The notes: generated by a model not told the origin, from the letters alone. Numbered from the stretch's first letter, positions 33,198 to 42,066 are shown. The stretch is DNA of 64,000 nucleotides from Mycobacterium sp. 1554424.7 (GCF_001665295.1 NZ_LZSE01000007.1:1-64000), one strand, 5' to 3'. Numbers and translations are program-made.

Positions 33198-33788
33198 ATG
33201 AAGGTGGAGGCGCAGGGACACGAGGAAAAAGATGCCCGGCGGCTACGCGAATTCGCCACGTTCGACAAGCTCTCGGACAGTGATCTGCAGCGCATCGTCG
33301 TGGCGGCACATCACACTTCCACGTCCGCGCCGGTGCCGCTCATTCACGAGCAGACCCCGTCGGACTCCTGCTACATCCTGCTCAGCGGCGAGGCCGGCGT
33401 GTACGTCGGCCAGGACCGCGTTGCGCTGGTGGGACCCGGCGAAGTGATCGGCGAATCCGCGCTGCGACGCGGGAAACTGCGTTCCGCCACGGTCACCACG
33501 ACCGGGCCGGCCGAGGTGCTGCGCATCGAGCGCGATGACCTGAACCGCCTGCTCGACGAGATTCCCGCACTGCGCGAAACCATGGACGCCACCGCGGCGC
33601 GGCACGCGCCCACGGCGCTCCCCGAGCAGCCGGCGAAGCCAAAGCCGACGCACCGCAGGGTGGACGCCTTGGTCCCGACCGAGTTGGTCGAGCGGTTCGA
33701 GCAGGCGGCCGAGGGCGCCGGTGTGCGCGTGGCGGCCGCGCTCGAGGATGCGCTCACCCAGTGGATTCAGCGAAACGACACAGCCTAG
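33198..33788 (+). CDS. Cyclic-nucleotide-binding protein with ribbon-helix-helix-like tail
   Basis: A 196-residue protein. Residues about 15-125 form a cNMP-binding (Crp-type) domain. The phosphate-binding cassette is visible as GPGEVIGESALRRGKLRSATV, with the arginine before SATV that grips the cyclic phosphate in true binders. After a Pro/Lys linker (about 130-150), residues 151-192 read as a strand (RVDALVPTEL) and two helices (VERFEQAAEGAG and VAAALEDALTQWI), the pattern of an RHH DNA-binding domain rather than the winged helix of Crp. I infer a cAMP- or cGMP-responsive regulator. AGGAG precedes the ATG. Confidence 0.75.
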   Translation: MKVEAQGHEEKDARRLREFATFDKLSDSDLQRIVVAAHHTSTSAPVPLIHEQTPSDSCYILLSGEAGVYVGQDRVALVGPGEVIGESALRRGKLRSATVTTTGPAEVLRIERDDLNRLLDEIPALRETMDATAARHAPTALPEQPAKPKPTHRRVDALVPTELVERFEQAAEGAGVRVAAALEDALTQWIQRNDTA

Positions 33789-33807
33789 CCCGCCGGAAAA
33801 GGCGGGC

Positions 33808-34233
33808 TCACGGATTCACGTTGGGGCAGATCTGCTTGATCCAGCCGGTGAGCAGGTCCCTGTTGGCGTTCAGGTCGGGGTCGTTCGGCTGCGCCCCGCC
33901 AGTGGTGACGAAGTGCTCGATCGCGGCCTTCACCGGGTCGGCCGGCCCGTACTTCTCCAGCGTGTCGGCGTACTTGCGCGCGTTCTCTGGGCTGTTCGCC
34001 ACCATCAAATTGTCTTTGGTGAAAGAGATGTCCAGGCAAGTGGATTGGTCGAGGGGCGCGGCCGGTGCGGAGGACGTCGGCGGTGTCGTGGATGGCGGCG
34101 AGGCGGCCGTCGGCGAGCTGGACGTCGCCGTCGCGCTCGACGTCGAAGCTGAAGGGCTGTTGCCGCTCGAGCAACCCGCGGTAATCACCGCAAACGCGAC
34201 GATGCCGGCGATCGCAGTTCCGTTTAGCCGCAT
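33808..34233 (-). CDS. Lipoprotein of unknown function
   Basis: A 141-residue lipoprotein. The signal peptide ends VITAGC, with a lipid-carrying cysteine near residue 21, followed by a long low-complexity Ser/Thr/Ala/Pro linker (about 25-62) and a small globular domain with two cysteines (STCLDISF and KQICPNVNP) that could pair. It resembles other short mycobacterial lipoproteins of unknown role. AAAGGAG lies six bases before ATG 34233. Convergent with the CNB protein, 19 bases apart. Confidence 0.75.
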   Translation of the reverse strand: MRLNGTAIAGIVAFAVITAGCSSGNSPSASTSSATATSSSPTAASPPSTTPPTSSAPAAPLDQSTCLDISFTKDNLMVANSPENARKYADTLEKYGPADPVKAAIEHFVTTGGAQPNDPDLNANRDLLTGWIKQICPNVNP

Positions 34234-34301
34234 CAGAAACTCCTTTGCCGAGAAAGGATTTGCTGCAGGCACCATACCGGCAATTCCGAAGCCGAATCGG
34301 C

Positions 34302-35180
34302 TTATGCGGATTCCAGTTCGGCGATGAGGTCGCCGAGGGCCAGGATCCGCTGGGCGTCGCGCACGTGCAGGCTCTCGATCATCCGGCCGCCGACCGTGAT
34401 GACGCTGTTCCCGGCGGCCTGTGCCTTTTCATAGGCCGTGACGATCGTGCGGGCATCGGCCAGCTCCTCATCCGATGGACCGAACAGGTCGTTGGCGGGC
34501 CCGATTTGGGACGGATGAATCAGGGTCTTGCCGTCGAAACCCATCTCCCGGCCCTGCCGGGCCTCGGCTCGGAAGCCGGCTTCGTCGGTGATGTCGTTGA
34601 AGACGCCGTCCAGCACCACCTTCCCGGCCGCCCTCGCGCCCAACACCGCCAGTGACAACGCGGTGAGCACCGGCGCGCGGCCGGGCACGTGCAGGCCGTG
34701 CAGATCGTTCACGAGATCGTTGGTGCCGACCACCAACGCCGCCAAGCGATCGCTGGCCGAGGCGATCTCGTCGGCTCTCAGGATGGCCCCGGGCGTTTCG
34801 ATCATGACCCACAGCCGCAACGGCTCTGGCGCGTCGAGTTTGTCGAGCGCGGCGGTCAACGCCCGGACCTGCGCGCCCGTCTCGACCTTCGGCACGAGCA
34901 CGCCGTCGGCGGGCGAACCGGCCACGGCGGCCAAATCGTCGTTGTGCCAGTCGGTGCCCAGGCCGTTGATGCGCACCACGATCTCGCGAGGGCGGTAGGC
35001 CCCGGAGGCGATGGCGTCGCACACCCGCGCCCGCGAGTCGGCTTTGGCGTCGGGCCCGACGGCGTCCTCGAGGTCGAAGATGAGCACGTCCGCGGGCAGC
35101 GCCTTCCCCTTCTCCAGCGCCCTGGCATTGTTGCCTGGCAGGTAAAGGGCGGATCGGCGCGGGCGCAGCGTCGGTGGCAT
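34302..35180 (-). CDS. HpcH/HpaI-family CoA ester lyase (CitE-like)
   Basis: A 292-residue TIM-barrel lyase like the citrate lyase beta subunit, which cleaves or forms (S)-malyl-, citramalyl- or citryl-thioesters with magnesium. Characteristic are RSALYLPGNNARALEKG, DVLIFDLEDAVGPDAK, the VRINGLGTDW strand, MIETPGAIL with the metal-ligand glutamate, and GFDGKTLIHPSQI near the end. The actual acyl-CoA is unknown. No ribosome-binding site is seen; TACTGT six bases before the ATG suggests a leaderless message. Confidence 0.9.
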   Translation of the reverse strand: MPPTLRPRRSALYLPGNNARALEKGKALPADVLIFDLEDAVGPDAKADSRARVCDAIASGAYRPREIVVRINGLGTDWHNDDLAAVAGSPADGVLVPKVETGAQVRALTAALDKLDAPEPLRLWVMIETPGAILRADEIASASDRLAALVVGTNDLVNDLHGLHVPGRAPVLTALSLAVLGARAAGKVVLDGVFNDITDEAGFRAEARQGREMGFDGKTLIHPSQIGPANDLFGPSDEELADARTIVTAYEKAQAAGNSVITVGGRMIESLHVRDAQRILALGDLIAELESA

Positions 35181-35186
35181 GACACG

Positions 35187-35192
35187 ACAGTA
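35187..35192 (-). promoter_or_regulatory. -10 element TACTGT of the CitE-like gene
   Basis: On the minus strand TACTGT (TANNNT) ends six bases before ATG 35180, the leaderless geometry. Confidence 0.5.
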
Positions 35193-35254
35193 AGGCCTTC
35201 GGCATAAGCCTTGCCCAGGGTGGGAACCCTCGATGGCGACAGGAGGAGTAGCTC

Positions 35255-36493
35255 ATGCAGCGTCAGGAAATCCGATCACTCGCCGACCTCGCCGGCGAAG
35301 GCACCCGGGTTCTCACCACCCTGGTGCGCGACACGCACAGCGGCATCGCGCAGCGCGTCTTCAACGCTGTCGGCCCGGTGTCGAAACCCGTCGAGGTGGT
35401 GCACAACACGACTGCCGCGGCGACCTACTACGCCGTCGACCGCGCGCTGCGGGGCGCCCTGCGCGCCGCCGGTGAGCTGGCCGCCGAGACGCGCGGCAGC
35501 GACGAGGACGAGACCGTCGAATCCAATCCCAGGGTCGCCGGGGTCATCGCCGCGCTCAATGGCATCTACGGCGACGAGCTGACCAACCGCGGGAACGGCT
35601 TCGCCCTGACGATGCAGGTGCGCCACCGCGGCCGGCCGGTCGCGATGAGTGCCCCCGATATCGCGGCGGCGTTCCCGCAGGCGACCGGGCGGATCGCGGT
35701 GTTCCTCCACGGTTGGTGCATGACCGAAATGTCGTGGTGGCGACGCCCGCGCGACGGCGAGGAGGTGAAGTCCTACGGCGCGCGGCTGCGTGACGACCTC
35801 GGATTCACCCCCGTCTACCTGCGCTACAACACCGGCCTGCACATCTCCGACAACGGAAAGTCGCTCGCCGCCCTGCTGGAGCAGCTGCGGGCGCTGTGGC
35901 CGGTGCCGGTCGAGGACATCGTGCTGATCGGTCATTCGATGGGCGGCCTGGTGATCCGCAGCGCCTGCCACTACGGAACCCAGCATGAGCACGCCTGGCC
36001 CGACGCCGTTCGTCACGTCGTCTGCCTCGGCTCCCCGCACCTGGGCGCCGACCTGGAGAAGGGCGTCAATGCCGCGTCGTGGGCCCTGGCCCGGCTGCCC
36101 GAAACCCGGGCCCTGTCTTCGTTTCTCAATGCCCGCAGCTCCGGCACCAAGGATCTGCGGTACGGCGCCCTGCTCGACGAGGACTGGAGCGAGTGCGACC
36201 CCGACGAGTTCCTGCGTGACCGGTGCAACGAGGTGCCGTTCCTGCCCCACGCCGTCTACCACTTCGTGGCGACCAGCGCGGCCCCGGGCGCGGTCGGCGC
36301 GGTGCTCGGCGATCGCCTGGTGCGCCCCCAGAGCGCGTCCGGTGTGGGCAGGTCGCGGCGCGTCCCGTTCGACCCGGACCACGGGCTGACGCTGACCGGC
36401 CTGCACCACTTCGATCTGCTCAACCACGCCGACATCTACGCGAAGCTGCACGACTGGCTCGCGCAGCCGCCGCGGCCGGACACCCCGGGTTAG
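35255..36493 (+). CDS. Lipase-like alpha/beta hydrolase (PGAP1 type)
   Basis: A 412-residue alpha/beta hydrolase. The oxyanion region is VFLHGWCMTEMSWW, the serine elbow is GHSMGGL near 228-234, and a late histidine in LTGLHHFDLLNH fits the triad. The GSPHLGADLEKG segment after the elbow is typical of PGAP1- and triacylglycerol-lipase-like proteins. An N-terminal helical extension of about 145 residues precedes the hydrolase. No signal peptide. A strong AGGAGGAG lies seven bases before the ATG. Its stop overlaps that of the convergent zwf by three bases. Confidence 0.85.
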   Translation: MQRQEIRSLADLAGEGTRVLTTLVRDTHSGIAQRVFNAVGPVSKPVEVVHNTTAAATYYAVDRALRGALRAAGELAAETRGSDEDETVESNPRVAGVIAALNGIYGDELTNRGNGFALTMQVRHRGRPVAMSAPDIAAAFPQATGRIAVFLHGWCMTEMSWWRRPRDGEEVKSYGARLRDDLGFTPVYLRYNTGLHISDNGKSLAALLEQLRALWPVPVEDIVLIGHSMGGLVIRSACHYGTQHEHAWPDAVRHVVCLGSPHLGADLEKGVNAASWALARLPETRALSSFLNARSSGTKDLRYGALLDEDWSECDPDEFLRDRCNEVPFLPHAVYHFVATSAAPGAVGAVLGDRLVRPQSASGVGRSRRVPFDPDHGLTLTGLHHFDLLNHADIYAKLHDWLAQPPRPDTPG

Positions 36494-37989
36494 GCCTTGT
36501 TTTCGCGCCACTCCCGCTCGAACGGCAACCGCCACGCGTTGGGCGCGATCAATTGGTGAATGGCGTTGGGACCCCACGTTCCGGGCTGGTAGATCTTTGC
36601 CGGCGGCGGGTCGTCGAGGAGCTCCTGCGAACGCTCCCACAACGACTCGATGCCCTCGGCGGTGTTGAACAGCGTGTGGTCGCCGCGCATCGCGTCGAGG
36701 ATCAGCCGCTCGTAGGCCTCCAGCACGTCGACGACGGTGTCGATCTCCTGCGAGGAGAACTGCATGGACAATTTGTCCAGCTTCATGCCGGGGCCCGGCC
36801 GCTTGCCGTAGAAGGACAGTGAGACCTTCGAGTTGTCGGCGAGGTCGAAGGTGAGGTGGTCCGGACCTTGGGTCCCCACCCCCGATCCGGGCGGAAACAT
36901 CGTTCGCGGAGCCTCTTTGAACGCGATCGAGATGATGCGGATGCCTTCGGCCATCTTCTTGCCCGTGCGCAAATAGATCGGCACGCCGGCCCAGCGCCAG
37001 TTGTCGATGCCGACCTTGAGCGCGATGAAGGTCTCGGTGTCGGAGTCCTTCGCCACGCCCTTCTCCTCGCGATATCCGGCGTACTGTCCGCGCACCACGT
37101 TGGAGGGCTTGACCGGCAGCATCGAGCGGAACACCTTGTTCTTTTCCTCGCTGATGGCAAAGGGTTCGAGCGCTGTCGGCGGCTCCATCACCACGAACGC
37201 CATCACCTGGAAGAGGTGGGTCACCACCATGTCCTTGTAGGCGCCGGTGTCCTCGTAAAAGTTGGCCCGCTGATCGAGCCCCAGGGCCTCGGGAATGTCG
37301 ATCTGGATATGGTCGATGAAGTTGCGATTCCAGATCGGCTCGAACAGGCCGTTGGCGAAGCGGAACGCCAGGATGTTCTGCGCGGCCTCCTTCCCCAGGA
37401 AGTGGTCGATACGGAAAATCTGCGATTCCTTGAACGTTTCGTGCACGAAGTCATTGAGTGCCACCGCGCTGGCCAGATCGGTGCCGAACGGCTTCTCCAT
37501 GACCACCCGCGAGCGCTCGACGAGCTCCGCGTCGCGCAGCATGGTGATGACGTCACGCGCCGCTTTCGGAGGAACAGACAGATAATGCAGCCGCCGAACG
37601 TTGGGTCCCAGGTTGGCTTCCGCGTCGGCGACGGCGGCGGCCAGCGCCCCGGCGCCGGCGCCCTGGGGGACGTAAGTGATGATTTTCGCGAAGTTGGCCC
37701 ACTGCTCGTCCGTCAGCTTGTGCGTGCCGAACGAATCGATCGCGTTCTTGGCGAGGTCACGGAACTCGTCGTCGCTCATGTCTTCCAGCGACGTCGCGAC
37801 GATTTGAATGTCGGGGGCAAGTTCGGACTGATCCAAATAGGCCAGGCCCGGGATCAGCTTGCGTTTGGCGAGATCCCCGGTCGCGCCGAACAGGACGATG
37901 ACATGGGGCTCAAGCCGTTCGGTGTCGTGGCGTCGCGGGCGTTTCTCCGGCGCCGGATAAGAGATCGTTTGCGGTTTCTTGGTGGCCAC
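36490..37989 (-). CDS. zwf: Glucose-6-phosphate 1-dehydrogenase
   Basis: A 499-residue enzyme of the oxidative pentose phosphate pathway, converting glucose 6-phosphate and NADP+ to 6-phosphogluconolactone. The nucleotide-binding motif FGATGDLAKRKLIPGL is near the N-terminus, the catalytic RIDHFLGKE is present, and EKPFGTDLASA precedes it. The later IYLRTGKKM also fits. It differs from both M. tuberculosis Zwf proteins as I recall them, so it may be a third paralogue. GTG 37989 begins the conserved part; the frame stays open upstream but overlaps no better signal. No good ribosome-binding site is visible. Confidence 0.9.
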   Translation of the reverse strand: MATKKPQTISYPAPEKRPRRHDTERLEPHVIVLFGATGDLAKRKLIPGLAYLDQSELAPDIQIVATSLEDMSDDEFRDLAKNAIDSFGTHKLTDEQWANFAKIITYVPQGAGAGALAAAVADAEANLGPNVRRLHYLSVPPKAARDVITMLRDAELVERSRVVMEKPFGTDLASAVALNDFVHETFKESQIFRIDHFLGKEAAQNILAFRFANGLFEPIWNRNFIDHIQIDIPEALGLDQRANFYEDTGAYKDMVVTHLFQVMAFVVMEPPTALEPFAISEEKNKVFRSMLPVKPSNVVRGQYAGYREEKGVAKDSDTETFIALKVGIDNWRWAGVPIYLRTGKKMAEGIRIISIAFKEAPRTMFPPGSGVGTQGPDHLTFDLADNSKVSLSFYGKRPGPGMKLDKLSMQFSSQEIDTVVDVLEAYERLILDAMRGDHTLFNTAEGIESLWERSQELLDDPPPAKIYQPGTWGPNAIHQLIAPNAWRLPFEREWRENKA

Positions 37990-38122
37990 CCTTGTGATAC
38001 TTCCATCGCCGCGCCGTCTGTGCAGCCCCATGTTGGGTCGGTCTGCGCGGTTACCGATCGCGCGGCGGGGTATGGATAGCGACGGGTGTCGAACCCGACC
38101 ATGAACGCCGATGGAAGGCGAA

Positions 38123-38293
38123 ATGACTGGAGCCGAAAGAGACCAGCTGAGCCACGCCGAGGAGCTGGAGAGCATCGTCGACGATCTCGACGAAAAGGTT
38201 GCCAACGAGCGGGAAGCCGAAGGCGTCCCCGGCAAGCCCAGCGACCGCGAACGTGCGGCCACGCGCGGCTCGGAGGACGAGCCGCCGGACTAG
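38123..38293 (+). CDS. Small acidic protein, 56 residues
   Basis: A highly charged small protein: a helix ERDQLSHAEELESIVDDLDEKV, seen as ERDQLSH and SIVDDLDEKV, followed by a disordered tail rich in Arg, Glu, Gly and Pro. It has no membrane part. GGAAGG four to five bases before ATG 38123 favours this start over ATG 38111. I recall similar short acidic proteins in other mycobacteria, without known function. It converges with a monooxygenase 12 bases away. Confidence 0.55.
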   Translation: MTGAERDQLSHAEELESIVDDLDEKVANEREAEGVPGKPSDRERAATRGSEDEPPD

Positions 38294-38304
38294 CGCCGAG
38301 GAGA

Positions 38305-39771
38305 TCACGCCCGAACTGCGGGCGGCCCGAACCAGGCCGTCAGGGCGTCGGCGACGGGTCGCTCCCCCGTCCACGCGACGTGTCCGTCGGGCCGGATTAA
38401 CACCGCATCGGGAGCGCTGACCGACCCGAGCGCCGGAAGCTCGCACGTGCCAACGCATTTCGCGTCGACCGATTTGACCCGATCCGCCCAGCGCGATACG
38501 TCGAAGGCGCCGGGCTCGCCGAGGTTGAGCAGCACGGGACGCGCGTCGTGCAGCAGGGTGTATACCCGCACCGGGCCGTCGGCGGTGACCAGGTCGAGAT
38601 CGGGCATCCGGCGCCCGAGCAGCGGGTGCCCCTCGCCGAGGTCGTAGCGGATGTCGAGGCCCGACATCATCGCGCCGAAGCGCCGCCGCGGCTCGGCCAT
38701 TCCGAGCAGGTCGGAAGTCACCTCCCGCAAGGCCTTTGTGCGGTCGTCGGGGCGAAGCAGCGCCATCTGGGCGATGGCGTTGCGCAGCACGCGCGCGCCG
38801 ACCGGGTGGCGTTCGGTGTGGTAGGTGTCCAGCAGGCTGTCCGGGGCCGTTCCCTTGGCCACCTGCGCCAGCTTCCAGCCCAGGTTCACCGCGTCCTGCA
38901 TACCGGTGTTGAGGCCCTGCCCACCGATCGGGTGGTGCACGTGCGCCGCGTCGCCGGCCAGCAGGACCCGCCCGTCGCGGTAGCTGGCGGCCTGGCGAGC
39001 GGCGTCGGTGAACCTGGAAATCCATGTGGGACTGTGGATTCCGTAGTCCGTCCCGTAGACCGCGACGAGCGCCTCGCTCAGGTCACGCAGGCTGGGTTCG
39101 CCGGCGGTACTGACCTGCCGCTCGGTCACCATGACCCGCGTCGGACCCCCGTCCTCCACCATGCTGAGCGAATGGACACCGAGGGCGTCGTGGCGGATGC
39201 CCCATGGCGGCGCCTCCCCGGCGTCGAAGTCCATGTCGACCTCGGCGAGGAGGTAGCTCATCGTCGGCTCCCACCCCGGGAAGTCGATGCCGGCCGATTT
39301 GCGCACCGAACTGCGTCCCCCATCGCACCCGACGACGTATTTCGCGCGCAGGAACTGGCCGTCGGACAGCGCGACGTCGACGCCCGTGTCGTCTTGGGCG
39401 ACGCTCGTCACCTCACGCCCGCGATAGATCGGCACCTTCAGCTCGTCGACCCAGCCGGCCAGGATGCGCTCGATATGGACCTGCCACAGCGCGAGCCCGT
39501 ACGGGTGCCGGGTGGGAAAGTCGCTGATATCCAGACGAATCTGCGAAAACCCCGCGACCTGAGCCACCTGGCCCGCCGAAAGGAACCGATCGGCGATTCC
39601 CCGCTGATCGAGAACCTCGATCGTGCGGGCATGTAGACCGCCCGCGCGCGCACCAATCAGCTCCTGGCCGGCGCGTCGCTCGACAATCGCAACGTCGACC
39701 CCCGCCAACGCCAACTCGCCCGCCAGCATCAGTCCCGTCGGCCCTCCCCCGGCAATCACCACGGCATGCAT
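38305..39771 (-). CDS. FAD-dependent aromatic monooxygenase (PgaE/Rox type)
   Basis: A 488-residue class A flavin monooxygenase. It has the N-terminal VVIAGGGPTGLMLAGELALAG FAD fold, seen as GGGPTGLML, the ARAGGLHARTIEVLDQRG loop, the DG motif in VVGCDGGRSSVRK, and GDAAHVHHPIGGQGLNTGMQD. The C-terminal thioredoxin-like domain from about 385 (PVLLNLGEPG) is a feature of the polyketide and rifamycin hydroxylase branch. It may modify a polyketide or aromatic drug; rifampicin monooxygenase is one possibility that the sequence does not prove. GGTGGCGAG precedes the ATG. Confidence 0.85.
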   Translation of the reverse strand: MHAVVIAGGGPTGLMLAGELALAGVDVAIVERRAGQELIGARAGGLHARTIEVLDQRGIADRFLSAGQVAQVAGFSQIRLDISDFPTRHPYGLALWQVHIERILAGWVDELKVPIYRGREVTSVAQDDTGVDVALSDGQFLRAKYVVGCDGGRSSVRKSAGIDFPGWEPTMSYLLAEVDMDFDAGEAPPWGIRHDALGVHSLSMVEDGGPTRVMVTERQVSTAGEPSLRDLSEALVAVYGTDYGIHSPTWISRFTDAARQAASYRDGRVLLAGDAAHVHHPIGGQGLNTGMQDAVNLGWKLAQVAKGTAPDSLLDTYHTERHPVGARVLRNAIAQMALLRPDDRTKALREVTSDLLGMAEPRRRFGAMMSGLDIRYDLGEGHPLLGRRMPDLDLVTADGPVRVYTLLHDARPVLLNLGEPGAFDVSRWADRVKSVDAKCVGTCELPALGSVSAPDAVLIRPDGHVAWTGERPVADALTAWFGPPAVRA

Positions 39772-39944
39772 CTCGCCACCCCCAATTCAGTCCGTTCCGC
39801 TTCGACCAGCGATTTTGCGGCATGACCCCGGTCTTGCCGCAAGCCCCCGGGTGCGTAATATGTTGAAGTGGGACGGATTAAAAGCCGCCCCTTCTTTTTG
39901 CATCCGATGTGGGTTTTCGATAAACCACCAACCGTCTTCCGAGA

Positions 39945-39962
39945 TCTGAACTACGGTTCAGA
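39945..39962 (+). promoter_or_regulatory. Short perfect hairpin before a GGDEF-type gene
   Basis: TCTGAAC and GTTCAGA form a seven-base stem with a TACG loop, 85 bases before the cyclase start in a locally AT-rich stretch. TACG is a stable tetraloop type. It could be an operator or RNA stem; it does not match the c-di-GMP riboswitch consensus as I know it. Confidence 0.3.
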
Positions 39963-40047
39963 CGAATGGCGGTTGCGGGCTCCCAAAATGGCGGTGAAAT
40001 AATTGGCCGCGCGTCCGCACCAGCGCATCTGACCAGAGAGTGACGGG

Positions 40048-41094
40048 ATGGGTCTACGCCTGGCAGGCCCCCTCGGCCACACCCGCCGATACAAGCTGCG
40101 GCTGCGCGCCGACTCCGGAAGCGGTTTCTACGGCAAACACCAGGTCCGGCTGCTGCGGATCTACTTGGGCACCACGACATTCCTGTACGCCTACGGCGTG
40201 GTGTTCACTACAGTGATTGTGCTTCACCCCGACCTGCCCCGGGGGCATCCGGTCGGGGGAATCGTGGCGATCGTTCTCGGCATCGCCGCGCTGGCCTGGC
40301 TGGCGGTCCGTCCCGACAAACCTGCGCCCGCGACGGCCGTGGCGATCGCCGCCACACCGATCGTGATGGCCTTCCACATCGCGATCATCGCCGAATTCGT
40401 CTGCCTGATCGCTCCAATGTTTCTGGCGATGTACCTGCGCGCGTTCTACTCGCCGCGACGCGGCGCGCTCCTGGTCGGCCTGCTCGCCCTGGCGTGCGTT
40501 GTCGCCCTGGCGGTCTCGCGCACGGCCAACCTGGACATCGATTACTTCATCTTCGTGATCGCGATCGTCGGGGCGGCCGAGTCGTTCGGCCTGGTGACAC
40601 GGAGCCTGGTCGACGCGGCATGCACCGATCCACTCACGGGGTCGCTCAACCGCGCCGGTTGGGAAATCGCCACCGCCGACCTGCTGGCGCGATCCCGTTC
40701 GACTTCCACCGTCATCACCGTCATCGCGCTGGACATCGACAACTTCAAACGGATCAACGACACCGACGGTCACGTCGCCGGCGACGAGCACCTGATCAGC
40801 CGCGCGACCGCCTGGCGAAAACTGGCTCCCGCCAACGCCATTCTGGCCAGGCTCGGCGGCGACGAGTTCGCCGTGTGCATCGCCGAGCGCCCGGGCGCGG
40901 GCCCGACCGCAGCCGAGCGGTTCGTCGCCGCCGTGCGGCTACAGACCCCGGGGACGAGCGTCGGTACCGCATCGGCCATCGGAGCGAGCGCCAACGTCGC
41001 CGTGCTGTGGGCGGTCGCCGACGCGAATTTGTACACCGCCAAGCAGAACAGGACTCCGCAGCGCCAGGATCCCGATCTGCGCCACGCGCTCTAG
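40048..41094 (+). CDS. Membrane diguanylate cyclase (GGDEF)
   Basis: A 348-residue protein with about six membrane helices between 38 and 185 and a C-terminal GGDEF domain opened by DPLTGSLNRAGWE. The signature GGDEF at 270-274 is intact, as is VIALDIDNFKRINDTDGH. The position of the inhibitory site reads PANA, so product inhibition is unlikely. The domain is shortened at its end, with only NLYTAKQNR of the last helix. Starts at ATG 40048 without a strong ribosome-binding site. Transcribed alone; convergent with the transglycosylase. Confidence 0.85.
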   Translation: MGLRLAGPLGHTRRYKLRLRADSGSGFYGKHQVRLLRIYLGTTTFLYAYGVVFTTVIVLHPDLPRGHPVGGIVAIVLGIAALAWLAVRPDKPAPATAVAIAATPIVMAFHIAIIAEFVCLIAPMFLAMYLRAFYSPRRGALLVGLLALACVVALAVSRTANLDIDYFIFVIAIVGAAESFGLVTRSLVDAACTDPLTGSLNRAGWEIATADLLARSRSTSTVITVIALDIDNFKRINDTDGHVAGDEHLISRATAWRKLAPANAILARLGGDEFAVCIAERPGAGPTAAERFVAAVRLQTPGTSVGTASAIGASANVAVLWAVADANLYTAKQNRTPQRQDPDLRHAL

Positions 41095-41104
41095 CCGCGA
41101 CCGG

Positions 41105-42004
41105 CTATTGCGGGTGGCTCGCCACGTAGTCGGCGGCCGGGATGGGTGACGTCGCGGAATAGCCGATGGGCAGCAGCACGTCGCCCGCGGAGGTGTTGCA
41201 GTAGACGTCCCACCGGTAGTACGCGGCGAAAGTGGCCGGATCCGACCCGATCAGCGCCGCGTACTGGTCCACCGCCCGCACGTATTGGTTGGCATGGTTG
41301 TAGGCGTAGATGGCGTGATCACGATCGCCGGCAAAGCCGTTGGCGGCGAGCATGCGGCCAGCCGCCATGATGCTGTCGTGGGGCGAGTTGATGTCGCCGC
41401 CCTGCCCGTAGCCGGCGAACGTCCCCGGCAAGAACTGCATCGGTCCCTGCGCGCCGGCGGTGCTCACGCCGTGGATGCTGCCGAGGCGGGTTTCGACGAG
41501 GTTGATCGCGGCCAGGTAGTTCCAGCCGACCCCGGATTCCGACTCGGCCTGGTGGTAGTACCCCAGCAGTTCGTCGGCCGGAGCCGGTGGCTCGATGCTC
41601 CACGCGGGCAGCGTGTCCCGGACGGCCGTCATCGCCGTGAGCTGCCGGCGGGCGTCGACGTTGCGGTCATACACATCGAGCAGCGACGCCGGGATCCGCG
41701 GTCGTATGGTCGCATCCCAGTCGGGGTGGCGCCCGATGGCGCGGTAGGCCGCCTGCTCGCGGTGCGCCGCCGCCGCCAGCGCGGCCTCGCCGGTCGACGC
41801 GTCACGCAGCGCGTGCTCGTCGGCGACGAGGTCGTCGGCCACCTGCGCCGGGTCGGAGGCCAGCTGGGGCTGCGCGCCGGCGGGGATGCTCGGCGCGGCG
41901 GGCAGCATCGTGGTCGTGGCGGATGCCGTTGGAGCCGGCGGCCCGGCAAGGGCGACCAGGATCGCGCCGAGGACAACCAGCGTGGCGCACGGTTTACCGC
42001 TCAC
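41105..42004 (-). CDS. Secreted lytic transglycosylase
   Basis: A 299-residue exported muramidase-like enzyme. The signal peptide ends near PTASA (about 30). Residues about 155-265 form an SLT/lysozyme-like domain: YYHQAESESGVGWNYLAAINLVETRLG, seen here as GWNYLAAINLVETRLG, has the catalytic glutamate, then GAQGPMQFLPGTFAGYG and AIYAYNHANQYV, the usual signature order. It should cut the glycan strands of peptidoglycan. GGGAG lies seven bases before GTG 42004; an earlier in-frame start would place charged residues before the signal. Confidence 0.85.
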   Translation of the reverse strand: MSGKPCATLVVLGAILVALAGPPAPTASATTTMLPAAPSIPAGAQPQLASDPAQVADDLVADEHALRDASTGEAALAAAAHREQAAYRAIGRHPDWDATIRPRIPASLLDVYDRNVDARRQLTAMTAVRDTLPAWSIEPPAPADELLGYYHQAESESGVGWNYLAAINLVETRLGSIHGVSTAGAQGPMQFLPGTFAGYGQGGDINSPHDSIMAAGRMLAANGFAGDRDHAIYAYNHANQYVRAVDQYAALIGSDPATFAAYYRWDVYCNTSAGDVLLPIGYSATSPIPAADYVASHPQ

Positions 42005-42066
42005 AGTGTCACTCCCGTCAACTCCGACTCGGGACAGGTCAACGGTAGCGACACTGGCGGCCAACG

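Noticed and set aside
39772-40047. Possible c-di-GMP riboswitch before a GGDEF-type gene
   Set aside because: The conserved GEMM core sequence was not found; only a 7-bp hairpin is present.
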